A DNA stretch of 64,000 nucleotides from Sphingomonas pokkalii (GTDB lineage Bacteria > Pseudomonadota > Alphaproteobacteria > Sphingomonadales > Sphingomonadaceae). Each line of letters starts with the position of its first letter. Position 1 is the stretch's first letter. Where the stretch lies: assembly GCF_003096275.1 (NCBI RefSeq), contig NZ_QENQ01000001.1, positions 3,494,009-3,558,008 of the forward strand, given 5' to 3'. Shown in pieces: positions 8,163 to 15,766 of the stretch. Below the pieces are notes generated by a model that worked only from the letters and a program-made list of their open reading frames with translations, made no database searches and was not told where the DNA came from. A program made the position numbers and the translations under genes.

Positions 8163-9118
8163 GCTGCCCTCCGCATCGCCGCGGGGGTGAAGCCCAGCGG
8201 CAGTTTCGCGTCGGGAAGGAACCCGAACATCTCCGTATCCGGCAAGGCCGCCGTGACGATCTCTCGCACCGCGAGCAAAGCGTCGATGTCGATGCCGGTG
8301 CGCAGGCCCATCGCCTCCAGCATGAACACCAGATCCTCGGTCACGATGTTGCCGCTGGCGCCCGGCGCGAACGGGCAGCCGCCGATGCCGCCCAGCGAGG
8401 CGTCCAGCGTGGTGAGACCGCAATCCAGCGCCGCCAGGGCGTTGGCGAGCCCCAGGCCGCGGGTGTTGTGGAGGTGGATGCCGGTGAGCGCCGCATTGCC
8501 GACCACGCCGCGCACCAGCCGGATCCTGTCGCGCACCGCCGCTGGATCGGCATAGCCCGTGGTATCGGACAGGCCGACCTCGTCGCAGCCCGCCTCCATC
8601 AGGGACCCCGCGAGGCGGGCGATCTGCGCATCCGGGATCGGTCCCTCCAGCGTGCATCCGAAGACGGTGGACAGGCTGCCTTCGAAATGCGGGCGCCGTG
8701 CGGCCGGGAGGTCGGCGATCATCGCTGCGATCGCCCGCGCCTCTTCGATCACCTGCGTATGGGTGCGGCGCAGATTGGCGAGACTGTGGGTTTCGGAGAC
8801 GGAGAGCGGCAGGGTGATCTTGTCCGCCCCCGCTCCGATCGCGGCGGCGGCACCGCGCGCATTGGGCACCAGTACCGCGACCGTCAGGCCCGGAATCGTC
8901 TTGGCATAGGTGACGATTTCGGCGGTGTCGGCGAGCTGGGGCAGGAGCTTGGCGGGCACGAAGCTGCCCACCTCGATCTCGCGCACCCCGGCGGCGGCTT
9001 CTGCGGCGATCCACGCCTTTTTGGCGGCGGTCGGCATGATCGGGGTGATGCTCTGCAGCCCGTCACGCGGGCCGACTTCGCTGACCAGAATGTCGTTGTC
9101 CGATGCGCGGTCAGCCAT
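8159..9118 (-). CDS. HMG-CoA lyase-like enzyme (DRE-TIM family)
   Basis: This 319-residue lyase has the HMG-CoA lyase signature: GPRDGLQ with catalytic Arg/Asp (R18, D19), the metal-binding HLH (H215, H217) and the loop GGIGGCPFAPGASGN with the essential Cys (C248). Such enzymes cleave 3-hydroxy-3-methyl acyl-CoA thioesters to acetyl-CoA plus a keto acid. I chose the ATG at 9118 because AAGGA lies seven bases upstream; the ATG six codons earlier (9136) has no ribosome site and overlaps the operator palindrome. It is divergent from a class III CoA-transferase that could make its thioester substrate. The true substrate may be a relative of HMG-CoA, for example a citramalyl- or alkyl-malyl-CoA. 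Confidence 0.87.
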   Translation of the reverse strand: MADRASDNDILVSEVGPRDGLQSITPIMPTAAKKAWIAAEAAAGVREIEVGSFVPAKLLPQLADTAEIVTYAKTIPGLTVAVLVPNARGAAAAIGAGADKITLPLSVSETHSLANLRRTHTQVIEEARAIAAMIADLPAARRPHFEGSLSTVFGCTLEGPIPDAQIARLAGSLMEAGCDEVGLSDTTGYADPAAVRDRIRLVRGVVGNAALTGIHLHNTRGLGLANALAALDCGLTTLDASLGGIGGCPFAPGASGNIVTEDLVFMLEAMGLRTGIDIDALLAVREIVTAALPDTEMFGFLPDAKLPLGFTPAAMRRAA

Positions 9119-9133
9119 TCCCGGTTCCTTGTC

Positions 9134-9159
9134 CATTTGTATTCAATCTATATCAAATG
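9134..9159. promoter_or_regulatory. Candidate GntR operator 1 (divergent HMGL-like / CoA-transferase promoter)
   Basis: Inverted repeat CATTTG-N14-CAAATG in the 65-base divergent region. Read on the minus strand it begins CATTTGATATAG, identical to the first 12 bases of the element at 11137-11162, and the arms have the same 14-base spacing in both. About 20 of 26 positions agree. It is placed to block or activate both divergent promoters. Confidence 0.65.
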
Positions 9160-9183
9160 GCAGAAGGCTGTCGAGGAGCGAAG

Positions 9184-10350
9184 ATGGATCGGGACGCATT
9201 GCCGCTGGCGGGTATCCGCGTGGTGGAGTTTTCACATATGGTGATGGGCCCCTCGATCGGCGTGATCCTGGGCGATCTGGGTGCCGATGTGGTGAAGGTG
9301 GAGCCGCTGGGCGGAGACCAGACCCGCAAGCTGCTTGGATCGGGCGCGGGCTATTTCCCGATGTTCAACCGCAACAAGCGCAGCATCTGCCTGGACCTGA
9401 AGAGCGACAACGGCCGGGAGGTCGCGACGAGGCTGGCGGCGAGGGCCGATATCCTGATCGAGAATTTCCGGCCTGGCACGCTCGCCAAGCTGGGGCTCGG
9501 CTTTGACGTGCTGGTGGCGGCCAATCCGGGGCTGATCTATTGTTCGGCGAAGGGCTTCCTTGCCGGGCCGTACGAGCATCGCACCGCGCTGGACGAAGTG
9601 ACCCAGATGATGGGCGGGCTTGCCTATATGACCGGTCCGCCGGGGCGCCCGCTGCGCGCGGGATCGTCGGTGGTGGATATCACCGGCGGCATGTTCGGGG
9701 TGATCGGCGTGCTGGCCGCGCTGGAGCGGCGGCATCGCACCGGCACGGGCGGCGAGGTGAAATGCGCGCTGTATGAAACCACGGCGTTCCTGGTCGGGCA
9801 GCACATGGCGCAGAAGGCCGTAACCGGCAAGGCCGCGGGGCCGATGCCGGTGCGCGTGTCCGCCTGGGCGATCTATGACGTGTTCGAAACCGCGCGCGCC
9901 GACGAGCAATTGTTTGTCGGCGTGGTCAGCGACGGGCAGTGGAAAAGCTTCTGCGCGGCGTTCGACCTCGCCGATCTGGGCGACAATCCCGACTATGCGC
10001 TGAACAACCAGCGGGTGCTGGCGCGCGACGTGATCCTGCCGCGGGTGCGGGGGCTGTTCCAGACGATGCCGCGCGGCGAACTGGTCGAGAAGCTGGAGCG
10101 GCTCGGGCTGCCCTTTGCGCCGATCGCGCGGCCGGACGAACTGTTCGACGATCCCCATCTGAACAGCGGCGGGCTGGTCGACGTGACCATCCCCGGCGGC
10201 GAGGCGACCAGGCTGCCCGGCCTGCCGATCGAGTTCGACGGCGCGCGGCCGGGCCTGTGGCACGACATTCCGGCGATCGATGCCGATGCCGACGCGATCC
10301 TGCGCGAGATCGGCTATTCGGACGCGGAGATCGCCACGATCAGGGGGTGA
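9184..10350 (+). CDS. Class III (CaiB/BaiF) CoA-transferase A
   Basis: This is a 388-residue family III CoA-transferase that would move CoA between carboxylic acids. Landmarks are LAGIRVVEFSHMVMGPS at the N-terminus, LGDLGADVVKVEPLGGD, a FNRNKRSICLDLK segment and the catalytic Asp in ALDEVTQMMGGLAYMTG. The ATG at 9184 with GGAG upstream fits the family start; the frame is open further upstream but that part crosses the promoter. It is divergent from the HMGL-like operon and convergent with the GntR gene, whose 3' end it overlaps by 11 bases. It probably supplies the CoA ester cleaved by the HMGL-like lyase. Confidence 0.9.
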   Translation: MDRDALPLAGIRVVEFSHMVMGPSIGVILGDLGADVVKVEPLGGDQTRKLLGSGAGYFPMFNRNKRSICLDLKSDNGREVATRLAARADILIENFRPGTLAKLGLGFDVLVAANPGLIYCSAKGFLAGPYEHRTALDEVTQMMGGLAYMTGPPGRPLRAGSSVVDITGGMFGVIGVLAALERRHRTGTGGEVKCALYETTAFLVGQHMAQKAVTGKAAGPMPVRVSAWAIYDVFETARADEQLFVGVVSDGQWKSFCAAFDLADLGDNPDYALNNQRVLARDVILPRVRGLFQTMPRGELVEKLERLGLPFAPIARPDELFDDPHLNSGGLVDVTIPGGEATRLPGLPIEFDGARPGLWHDIPAIDADADAILREIGYSDAEIATIRG

Positions 10351-11113
10351 GATCGGGCGCGCTGCGGCCATGCAGGTCCAGGCGCAGCCGGTAGCGATCG
10401 GCCCGATACTGTGCCACCGTGCGCAGGATCGGTGCGCCGCCCGCGCCGGTCACCACGCGTTCGATGCGCAGCACGGGCGCGCGGGGTTCGATCGCGAGCG
10501 TGGTCGCCAGCGCGAAATCGGCGGAGAGGGCGGAGATGGTCTGGTGACCGCCCTGGAGGCGGTGGCCCAGCTCCTGCAGCAGCGCGAGCATCGGCTTGGC
10601 GGCGAGGGCGGCGGCATCGATCCGGCCCATGGCGGCGGCTGCGGGCACCTGGCTGACTACCAGACCCAGCGGTTCGTCGCCCTGCAGGCGGAGCCGAACC
10701 GCGCGGACGATCGACGCGCCGGGTGCGAGCGCGAGGGCTGCCGCGCCCTCGGCGTCCACGGCCTCCTGGGCGGCCGACAGCACGCGCACCCCGGTATCGC
10801 GGCCAAAGGCGATCAGCGCTTCGACGGCCTGGTCCAGATCGGCGTCCATCGGCGGCGTGGCGGCGCGGAAGATCACGCGCGTCCCGGTGCGTCGCCGCCG
10901 TTCGACCATGTCCTGCTGGGCCAGTTCGTCGAGCGCGCGACGGGCGGTGATGCGCGATACGCCCCACTGCTCGGCCAGTTCATGTTCGGTCGGCAGCAGC
11001 GATCCCGCCGGCCTCTGGCCGCTCAGAATATCGTCGCGCAGCGCCAGGAAAATCTGGTGATAGAGCGGTACGGCGTTTGCGCGATCGATACCGGACTTGG
11101 GGCTGGCTGAAAT
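10340..11113 (-). CDS. GntR/HutC-family transcriptional regulator
   Basis: The protein has an N-terminal GntR winged helix (VPLYHQIFLALRDDILSG, LPTEHELAEQWGVSRITARR) and a C-terminal UTRA ligand domain (GDEPLGLVVSQVP, LRIERVVTGAGG). The start is unusual. In this frame there is no ATG or GTG anywhere near the domain. An ATT at 11113 has GGAG seven bases upstream and would give about 257 residues. A TTG at 11164 is the only standard alternative, but it has no ribosome site and would put the palindrome at 11137-11162 inside the gene. It probably controls the flanking LeuCD-1 and HMGL/CoA-transferase units through the two shared palindromes. Confidence 0.85.
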   Translation of the reverse strand: MSASPKSGIDRANAVPLYHQIFLALRDDILSGQRPAGSLLPTEHELAEQWGVSRITARRALDELAQQDMVERRRRTGTRVIFRAATPPMDADLDQAVEALIAFGRDTGVRVLSAAQEAVDAEGAAALALAPGASIVRAVRLRLQGDEPLGLVVSQVPAAAAMGRIDAAALAAKPMLALLQELGHRLQGGHQTISALSADFALATTLAIEPRAPVLRIERVVTGAGGAPILRTVAQYRADRYRLRLDLHGRSAPDLTP

Positions 11114-11136
11114 TCGCTGTCTCCGCTGGTCGGATG

Positions 11137-11162
11137 CATTTGATATAGCATGATGGCAAATC
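11137..11162. promoter_or_regulatory. Candidate GntR operator 2 (GntR / LeuC-1 divergent promoter)
   Basis: CATTTG-N14-CAAATC, with an overlapping TTTGAT (11139-11144) and ATCAAA (11160-11165) pair. The first 12 bases, CATTTGATATAG, match operator 1 at 9134-9159 in reverse orientation with the same arm spacing. The position between two divergent genes next to the regulator's own start suggests autoregulation. Confidence 0.65.
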
Positions 11163-11188
11163 AAAGGATGCGCCGCTACGCCGGCGCC

Positions 11189-12598
11189 ATGATGAAGCCG
11201 CGCACTGCCTTCGACAAGATGTGGGACGCGCATCGGATCGCCGACCTGGGCGGGGGCACCGGGCTGGTGCTGATCGATCGGGTGCTGCTGCACGAACGCA
11301 CCGGCGGGATCGCGCTGAAGAGCCTGGCCGATGCCGGGCGCAGCGTGCACGCGCCGGCTCACGCCTTCGCGACGATGGACCATGTCGTCGATACGCTGCC
11401 CGGCCGCACCGATCGCACGACCATGCCGACGGGGCGCGACTTCATCGTCGCGACGCGGGAAGCGGCCCGGGCGGCGGGGATCACCCTGTTCGACCTGGGC
11501 GATTCGCGGCAGGGGATCGTGCATGTGCTGTCGCCCGAACAGGGCATCGTGCTGCCCGGCGTGACGCTCGTCTGCCCGGACAGCCATACCTGCAGCCAGG
11601 GCGCGCTGGGGGCGCTGGCCTGGGGCATCGGATCGAGCGAGGCGGAACATGCGCTCGCCACCTCCACGCTGCGGGTGCAGAAGCCGAAGACGATGCGGAT
11701 CACGATCGACGGTCGGCTGGCGCCCGGCGTGACGCCGAAGGACCTGGCGCTGCACCTGCTGGGCCGCTTCGGATCGGCCGGCGCGAAGGGCCATGTCGTC
11801 GAATATTCCGGCGAGGCGGTGCGCGCGCTGGATGTCGAGGGGCGGCTGACCCTGTGCAACATGGCGACCGAGTTTTCCGCCTTCTCCGCGCTGATCGCTG
11901 CGGACGAGACGGTGTTCGCCTATCTGAAGGGCCGCCCCTATGCGCCCAGCGGCGCGGCGTGGGAGGCGGCGGTGGCGGATTGGCGCGACCTGGCCAGCGA
12001 CGAGGACGCGGTGTTTGATGTCGAACTGCACGTCGACGCGGGTGAGGTGTGCCCGATGGTGACCTGGGGAACCAGCCCGCAACAGGCAGTGCGGCTGGAT
12101 CGCACGGTGCCGGCGTTCGACGCGGTGGCGGGGCGCGACACCCGCGAAGCCTATGACCGCGCGCTGGCCTATATGGGGCTGGAGAGCGGAGCGCCGCTGA
12201 TCGGGCTGCCGATCGACGCGGCGTTCATCGGGTCGTGCACCAACAGCCGGTTGAGCGACCTGCGCCGCGCGGGGGCGTTGTTGCAAGGGCGGCATGTGGC
12301 GCCCGGCATCCGCGCGATCTGTGTGCCGGGATCGAGCATGGTCAAGGCGGCGGCGGAGGCCGAAGGGCTGGACCGCATCTTCCTGGCGGCCGGCTTCGAA
12401 TGGCGCGAGGCCGGCTGTTCGATGTGCTTCTTTGCCGGCGGCGAGAGCTTTGGCGCGCAGCAGCGCGTGATCAGTTCGACCAACCGCAATTTCGAAAGCC
12501 GGCAGGGGCCGGGCACCCGCACGCATCTGGCATCGCCGGAAACCGTGGCGGCGTCCGCCATCGCCGGCGCGATCGTCGATCCGAGGACGCTTGCATGA
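11189..12598 (+). CDS. Aconitase-superfamily hydro-lyase large subunit 1 (LeuC-like)
   Basis: This protein of about 469 residues is the large subunit of an isopropylmalate-isomerase-type [4Fe-4S] hydro-lyase. The three cluster cysteines are visible in GSCTNSRLSDLR (C350) and AGCSMCFFAGGE (C410, C413). After them the sequence departs from standard LeuC: the usual AMNxD segment is replaced by FAGGESFGAQQRV, while STNRNFESRQGPGTRTHL is kept. That divergence and the setting suggest a 2-alkyl- or dialkyl-malate/maleate hydratase rather than leucine synthesis. The start is uncertain: ATGs occur at 11150, 11168, 11189 and 11192, and I favour 11189 because the family begins shortly before FDKMWDAH and earlier ATGs run into the operator. 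It overlaps the small-subunit gene by four bases. Confidence 0.87.
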   Translation: MMKPRTAFDKMWDAHRIADLGGGTGLVLIDRVLLHERTGGIALKSLADAGRSVHAPAHAFATMDHVVDTLPGRTDRTTMPTGRDFIVATREAARAAGITLFDLGDSRQGIVHVLSPEQGIVLPGVTLVCPDSHTCSQGALGALAWGIGSSEAEHALATSTLRVQKPKTMRITIDGRLAPGVTPKDLALHLLGRFGSAGAKGHVVEYSGEAVRALDVEGRLTLCNMATEFSAFSALIAADETVFAYLKGRPYAPSGAAWEAAVADWRDLASDEDAVFDVELHVDAGEVCPMVTWGTSPQQAVRLDRTVPAFDAVAGRDTREAYDRALAYMGLESGAPLIGLPIDAAFIGSCTNSRLSDLRRAGALLQGRHVAPGIRAICVPGSSMVKAAAEAEGLDRIFLAAGFEWREAGCSMCFFAGGESFGAQQRVISSTNRNFESRQGPGTRTHLASPETVAASAIAGAIVDPRTLA

Positions 12599-13191
12599 CG
12601 CCTTTCGCGCAAGTGACCTCGCTCGCCGTCCCGCTGATCCGCGACAATGTGGATACCGATGCGATCATCCCGTCGCGCGAGATGACCTCGGTATCGAAGC
12701 ATGGGCTGGCCGACGGGCTGTTCGCCGGCTGGCGCTATACCGAGCGGAAGGGGCGCGTGCCGAATCCGGATTTCGTGCTCAACGAGCCGCGCTTCGCCGG
12801 AGCGTCGATCCTGCTGGGGGGCGCGAATTTCGGCTGTGGTTCCAGCCGCGAACATGCAGCCTGGGCGCTGGCCGAATATGGCTTCCGCGTAGTGATCGCG
12901 CCGAGCTTCAACCCGATCTTCCGCGCCAATTGCGTGCGCAACGGCATCGTGCCGGTCGCGCTGGACCCTGCGCCGATCGCGGCCGAGCCCGGCCCGATCA
13001 CCGTCGACCTACCGGGCCAGACCGTATCGGGCGCCTCCCGGCACTGGCCCTTCGCCATCGATGCGGAAGCCAAGGCAATGCTGATCGGCGGGCTGGACGA
13101 GATCGGCCTGACGCTGCAACGCCGAGACGCGATCGCGGCGTTCCGCGCCGCCGATGCGGCGCGGCGCCCCTGGGCCTATTTCGGGGGCTGA
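12595..13191 (+). CDS. Aconitase-superfamily hydro-lyase small subunit 1 (LeuD-like)
   Basis: This 198-residue swivel-domain subunit has NVDTDAIIPSREM near the N-terminus and the conserved GGANFGCGSSREHAAWAL loop, followed by PSFNPIFRANCVRNGIVPV. The ATG overlaps the LeuC-1 stop (ATGA), so the two are made stoichiometrically. With LeuC-1 it forms a dehydratase/hydratase acting on a branched malate-type acid. The rest of the leucine pathway is absent nearby, whereas a lyase and a CoA-transferase are close, which favours a catabolic role. The substrate is inferred only by context. Confidence 0.87.
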   Translation: MTPFAQVTSLAVPLIRDNVDTDAIIPSREMTSVSKHGLADGLFAGWRYTERKGRVPNPDFVLNEPRFAGASILLGGANFGCGSSREHAAWALAEYGFRVVIAPSFNPIFRANCVRNGIVPVALDPAPIAAEPGPITVDLPGQTVSGASRHWPFAIDAEAKAMLIGGLDEIGLTLQRRDAIAAFRAADAARRPWAYFGG

Positions 13192-13203
13192 CGCACCGCG
13201 CGG

Positions 13204-14220
13204 CTACAGCCGCACCAGCACCTTGCCGACATGGCTGCCGCTCGCGAGATAGCGATAGGCCTCCAGCGCCTCGTCAAAGCCGAATTCGCGATCGATTACC
13301 GGCTGGATGCCGTGCAGCTCGATCGCCCGTACCAGCCGGGCGAGCATCGCGCGGCTGCCTTCCGCGATGCCGGTCAGCACCAGGTTCTTGCCGATGATCG
13401 TGCTGAAATTGGCGAGCCCTTCATTGGCCTTGCCCGCGAGAGCGCCGATGATGACGATGCGGGCATTGGTGGCGGCGGCGTCGATCGACTGGGCCAGCGT
13501 CGCCTGACCGCCGGTCTCGACGATGATGTCGGCACCCGCCCCGCCGGTGGCGTCGAGCAGCGCCTTTTCCCAATCGGGCGTCGTGCGGTAGTTGATCGTG
13601 ATGTCCGCACCCAGACTGCGGGCCAGAGCGAGCTTATCGTCGCTGGACGAGGTGATCGCGACGCGCGCACCCGCTGCCTTGGCGAGTTGCAGCGCCCAGA
13701 TCGAAACGCCGCCGGTGCCGAGCGCGAGGACGATGTCGCCCGCCTTCACCTTGCCGACTTCGACCACCGCATTCCACGCGGTCAGCGCGGAGGAGGCGAG
13801 GGGGGCGGCCTGCATGTCGCTCAGGCTGTCGGGTACGGGTACCAGCGCCGCGGCGGGCACCCGCACCTGCTCGGCCAACCAGCCGTCATGGGTGATGCCG
13901 ACATCGTGCGCAAAGGCACTGCGCTGAAAATCGCCGTCGATCCAGCTGACGAAATGCGGCGCGACCACGCGGGCACCCACCGTCAGACCGGCGACGCCGT
14001 CGCCAATGGCAAGCACCTCGCCCATGCCTTCGGAGACCGGCGTTCGGTCCTCTGGGCGGCGCGGGCCGTATTTGCCCTCCAGCACCAGCATGTCGCGGTG
14101 GTTGAGACACACAAGGCGCACCTTGACGATCACCTCGCCGGGGCCGGGCACCAGATCGGGCCGGGTGTCAGGGATGAGCGAATCCAGGCCGGTCTGCGGG
14201 CCGATGCGAAAGGCTTTCAT
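13204..14220 (-). CDS. Medium-chain dehydrogenase/reductase (quinone reductase / alcohol dehydrogenase-like)
   Basis: This is a 338-residue NAD(P)-dependent oxidoreductase of the MDR superfamily. The catalytic domain has VCLNHRDMLVLEGKYG and VSEGMGEVLAIG; the nucleotide-binding domain has LALGTGGVSIWALQLAKAAG around residues 165-185. The structural-zinc cysteine loop of classical alcohol dehydrogenases is missing, which fits the quinone-reductase-like branch (COG0604). I start at ATG 14220; a GTG five codons upstream is possible. It converges on LeuD-1 with a 12-base gap and follows the serine hydrolase gene (gap 11 bases). Substrate unknown. Confidence 0.82.
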   Translation of the reverse strand: MKAFRIGPQTGLDSLIPDTRPDLVPGPGEVIVKVRLVCLNHRDMLVLEGKYGPRRPEDRTPVSEGMGEVLAIGDGVAGLTVGARVVAPHFVSWIDGDFQRSAFAHDVGITHDGWLAEQVRVPAAALVPVPDSLSDMQAAPLASSALTAWNAVVEVGKVKAGDIVLALGTGGVSIWALQLAKAAGARVAITSSSDDKLALARSLGADITINYRTTPDWEKALLDATGGAGADIIVETGGQATLAQSIDAAATNARIVIIGALAGKANEGLANFSTIIGKNLVLTGIAEGSRAMLARLVRAIELHGIQPVIDREFGFDEALEAYRYLASGSHVGKVLVRL

Positions 14221-14231
14221 GGGCTTTTCTT

Positions 14232-15491
14232 TCACTGGGCGGGCTGGGGCAGGGGGCGACGTTCGCCCGCCTTCCAGCGGATGTTGCCGAGGAGGAGGTT
14301 GGGAAGGTGGCTATTGTTCCATTCGGGCTGTGCCGGCGGATTGTCGCCCATCCGCAGCACGACCGTCCGCGCCCTGCGCGAGATCCAGACGGTCTGGTTC
14401 GAATTGCCGTCGAACAGGAACAGGTCGCGATCGAGATAGGGGGCGGCGTGGAGCACCTTCGGCCCCGGCTTGGCGGGATTGGCGAAGCCGCGGCGCGACA
14501 CATAGGGCCCGGCGATCCACACGCTCAGGCCATAATGCGGGTTCTGCGCCGTGCCGCGCGCCATTTCCGAGACATAGCCGCGCGGCAGCAGCCGCTTGCC
14601 GCCCGCCACGCCGTCCTCTGCGAGCAGGATGGCCAGGCGCAGATAGCTTTCCGCCGGCAGCGTCATGCAGCAGCCGGCATGGGCGAGGCCGCCCGGGTGA
14701 TCCACCCAGATCCGGCCCCCCGGCGCACCGATCGGCGCCAGGATGCGCGTCCCGATGAAATCGACATAGCGCTCGCCCGTCGCGCGTTCGATCACCAACC
14801 CCACCAGATCCGCCACCGCGTTCGCATAGCCGTAATGCGTGCCGGGCGTATGGGTCAGCGGATAGCTGATCAGCGCCTTTGCGAGCTGGGGCGAGATATA
14901 GGCGCGGTTGATGGGATGATCGGGATCCGCGCTGGCCATCTGTTCCAGCAGCCCGGAGCGCATGTCGAGCAGGTAGCGCACCGTGATCGCGGCCTTGGGC
15001 GTGCCGCGCCATTCCGGCATGAAATCGGCGACGCTCTGATCCAGCGACCGGATCTTGCCGAGCTGGATCGCGCGGCCCACCGCGATGGCGGCCAGCGGCT
15101 TGGACAGCGACTTGGATACCAGCTGGCTGGTGCGATCCTGGCCCTTGAAATATGCTTCGCGTTCGATCTTTCCGTTACGCCAGACGATCAGCGCGGTCGA
15201 GTTCATCCGCGCGGCATAGTCGACGGCGGCGTCGAGCGCCTGCGGCGCGATGGAGGGCGTGGCCGCCACGGGCAGCGGGCGCGGCGCGGGCGCACCGGCA
15301 ACCGGCTCCATCGGAGTATAGTTCAGGATCACGCCGCCATTCTGCATCAGCGCGGCGAAGCGTTCGCGATACAGCGCCTCGTCGTCCTGAACGCGGGCGG
15401 CGGTAAGCGTGGACAGCAGAGCGACGGCGGCAAGCGCCGTCCATCCGCGGCGAGTGCGCAGGGGGCGCGCCGATGCGATGGGCTTCTCCAT
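14232..15491 (-). CDS. Exported serine hydrolase, beta-lactamase/esterase class C fold
   Basis: This 419-residue protein has a basic N-terminus and hydrophobic stretch (RRGWTALAAVALLSTLTAA), probably a signal peptide or anchor. The serine-hydrolase motifs follow: SLSKPLAAIAVG, where the SxxK serine and lysine lie, and YGYANAVADLVG with the YxN-like Tyr. Family members include esterases, D-aminopeptidases and EstB-like enzymes, so it may hydrolyse an ester or amide of the incoming substrate in the periplasm. The ATG at 15491 gives the signal-like start. It is divergent from the TonB receptor gene, suggesting a shared control region. Confidence 0.82.
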   Translation of the reverse strand: MEKPIASARPLRTRRGWTALAAVALLSTLTAARVQDDEALYRERFAALMQNGGVILNYTPMEPVAGAPAPRPLPVAATPSIAPQALDAAVDYAARMNSTALIVWRNGKIEREAYFKGQDRTSQLVSKSLSKPLAAIAVGRAIQLGKIRSLDQSVADFMPEWRGTPKAAITVRYLLDMRSGLLEQMASADPDHPINRAYISPQLAKALISYPLTHTPGTHYGYANAVADLVGLVIERATGERYVDFIGTRILAPIGAPGGRIWVDHPGGLAHAGCCMTLPAESYLRLAILLAEDGVAGGKRLLPRGYVSEMARGTAQNPHYGLSVWIAGPYVSRRGFANPAKPGPKVLHAAPYLDRDLFLFDGNSNQTVWISRRARTVVLRMGDNPPAQPEWNNSHLPNLLLGNIRWKAGERRPLPQPAQ

Positions 15492-15766
15492 GCGACCGGC
15501 ATCGGGATTTATGCCGCTGCAGGCAATCCAGCGGCGGTAACTGATCGTAGAGCGGTCACACCGCGAGAGGTGCCAAGGAGCCGGCGACAAAGCCGACTAT
15601 GCCAAGGTCGCGGCAACCGGGCTTCGCGCAAGGAGCGGAGCGGGGACCGACATGGCATTTGGGGAGCCGTGTCCCAAGACCCCGATCTTCTCATCGCCTG
15701 CGCATGCCCCGTGTTGCGACGTGCGGCTGCCGCCTTGCGGGCGGCGCGATCAGGGAGGGTTATATA
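15492..15766. promoter_or_regulatory. Divergent control region: serine hydrolase / TonB receptor
   Basis: This is about 275 bases without a convincing gene. CTGATCGTAGAGCGGTCA at 15541-15558 is a weak match (14 of 18) to the element at 57302-57319. The receptor has a strong AGGGAGGG ribosome site at about 15752-15759. Confidence 0.35.

Noticed and set aside
10340..12526. 728-residue minus-strand reading frame extending upstream from the GntR gene
   Set aside because: Only the last part matches GntR/HutC. The rest is antisense to the well-supported LeuC-1 gene.
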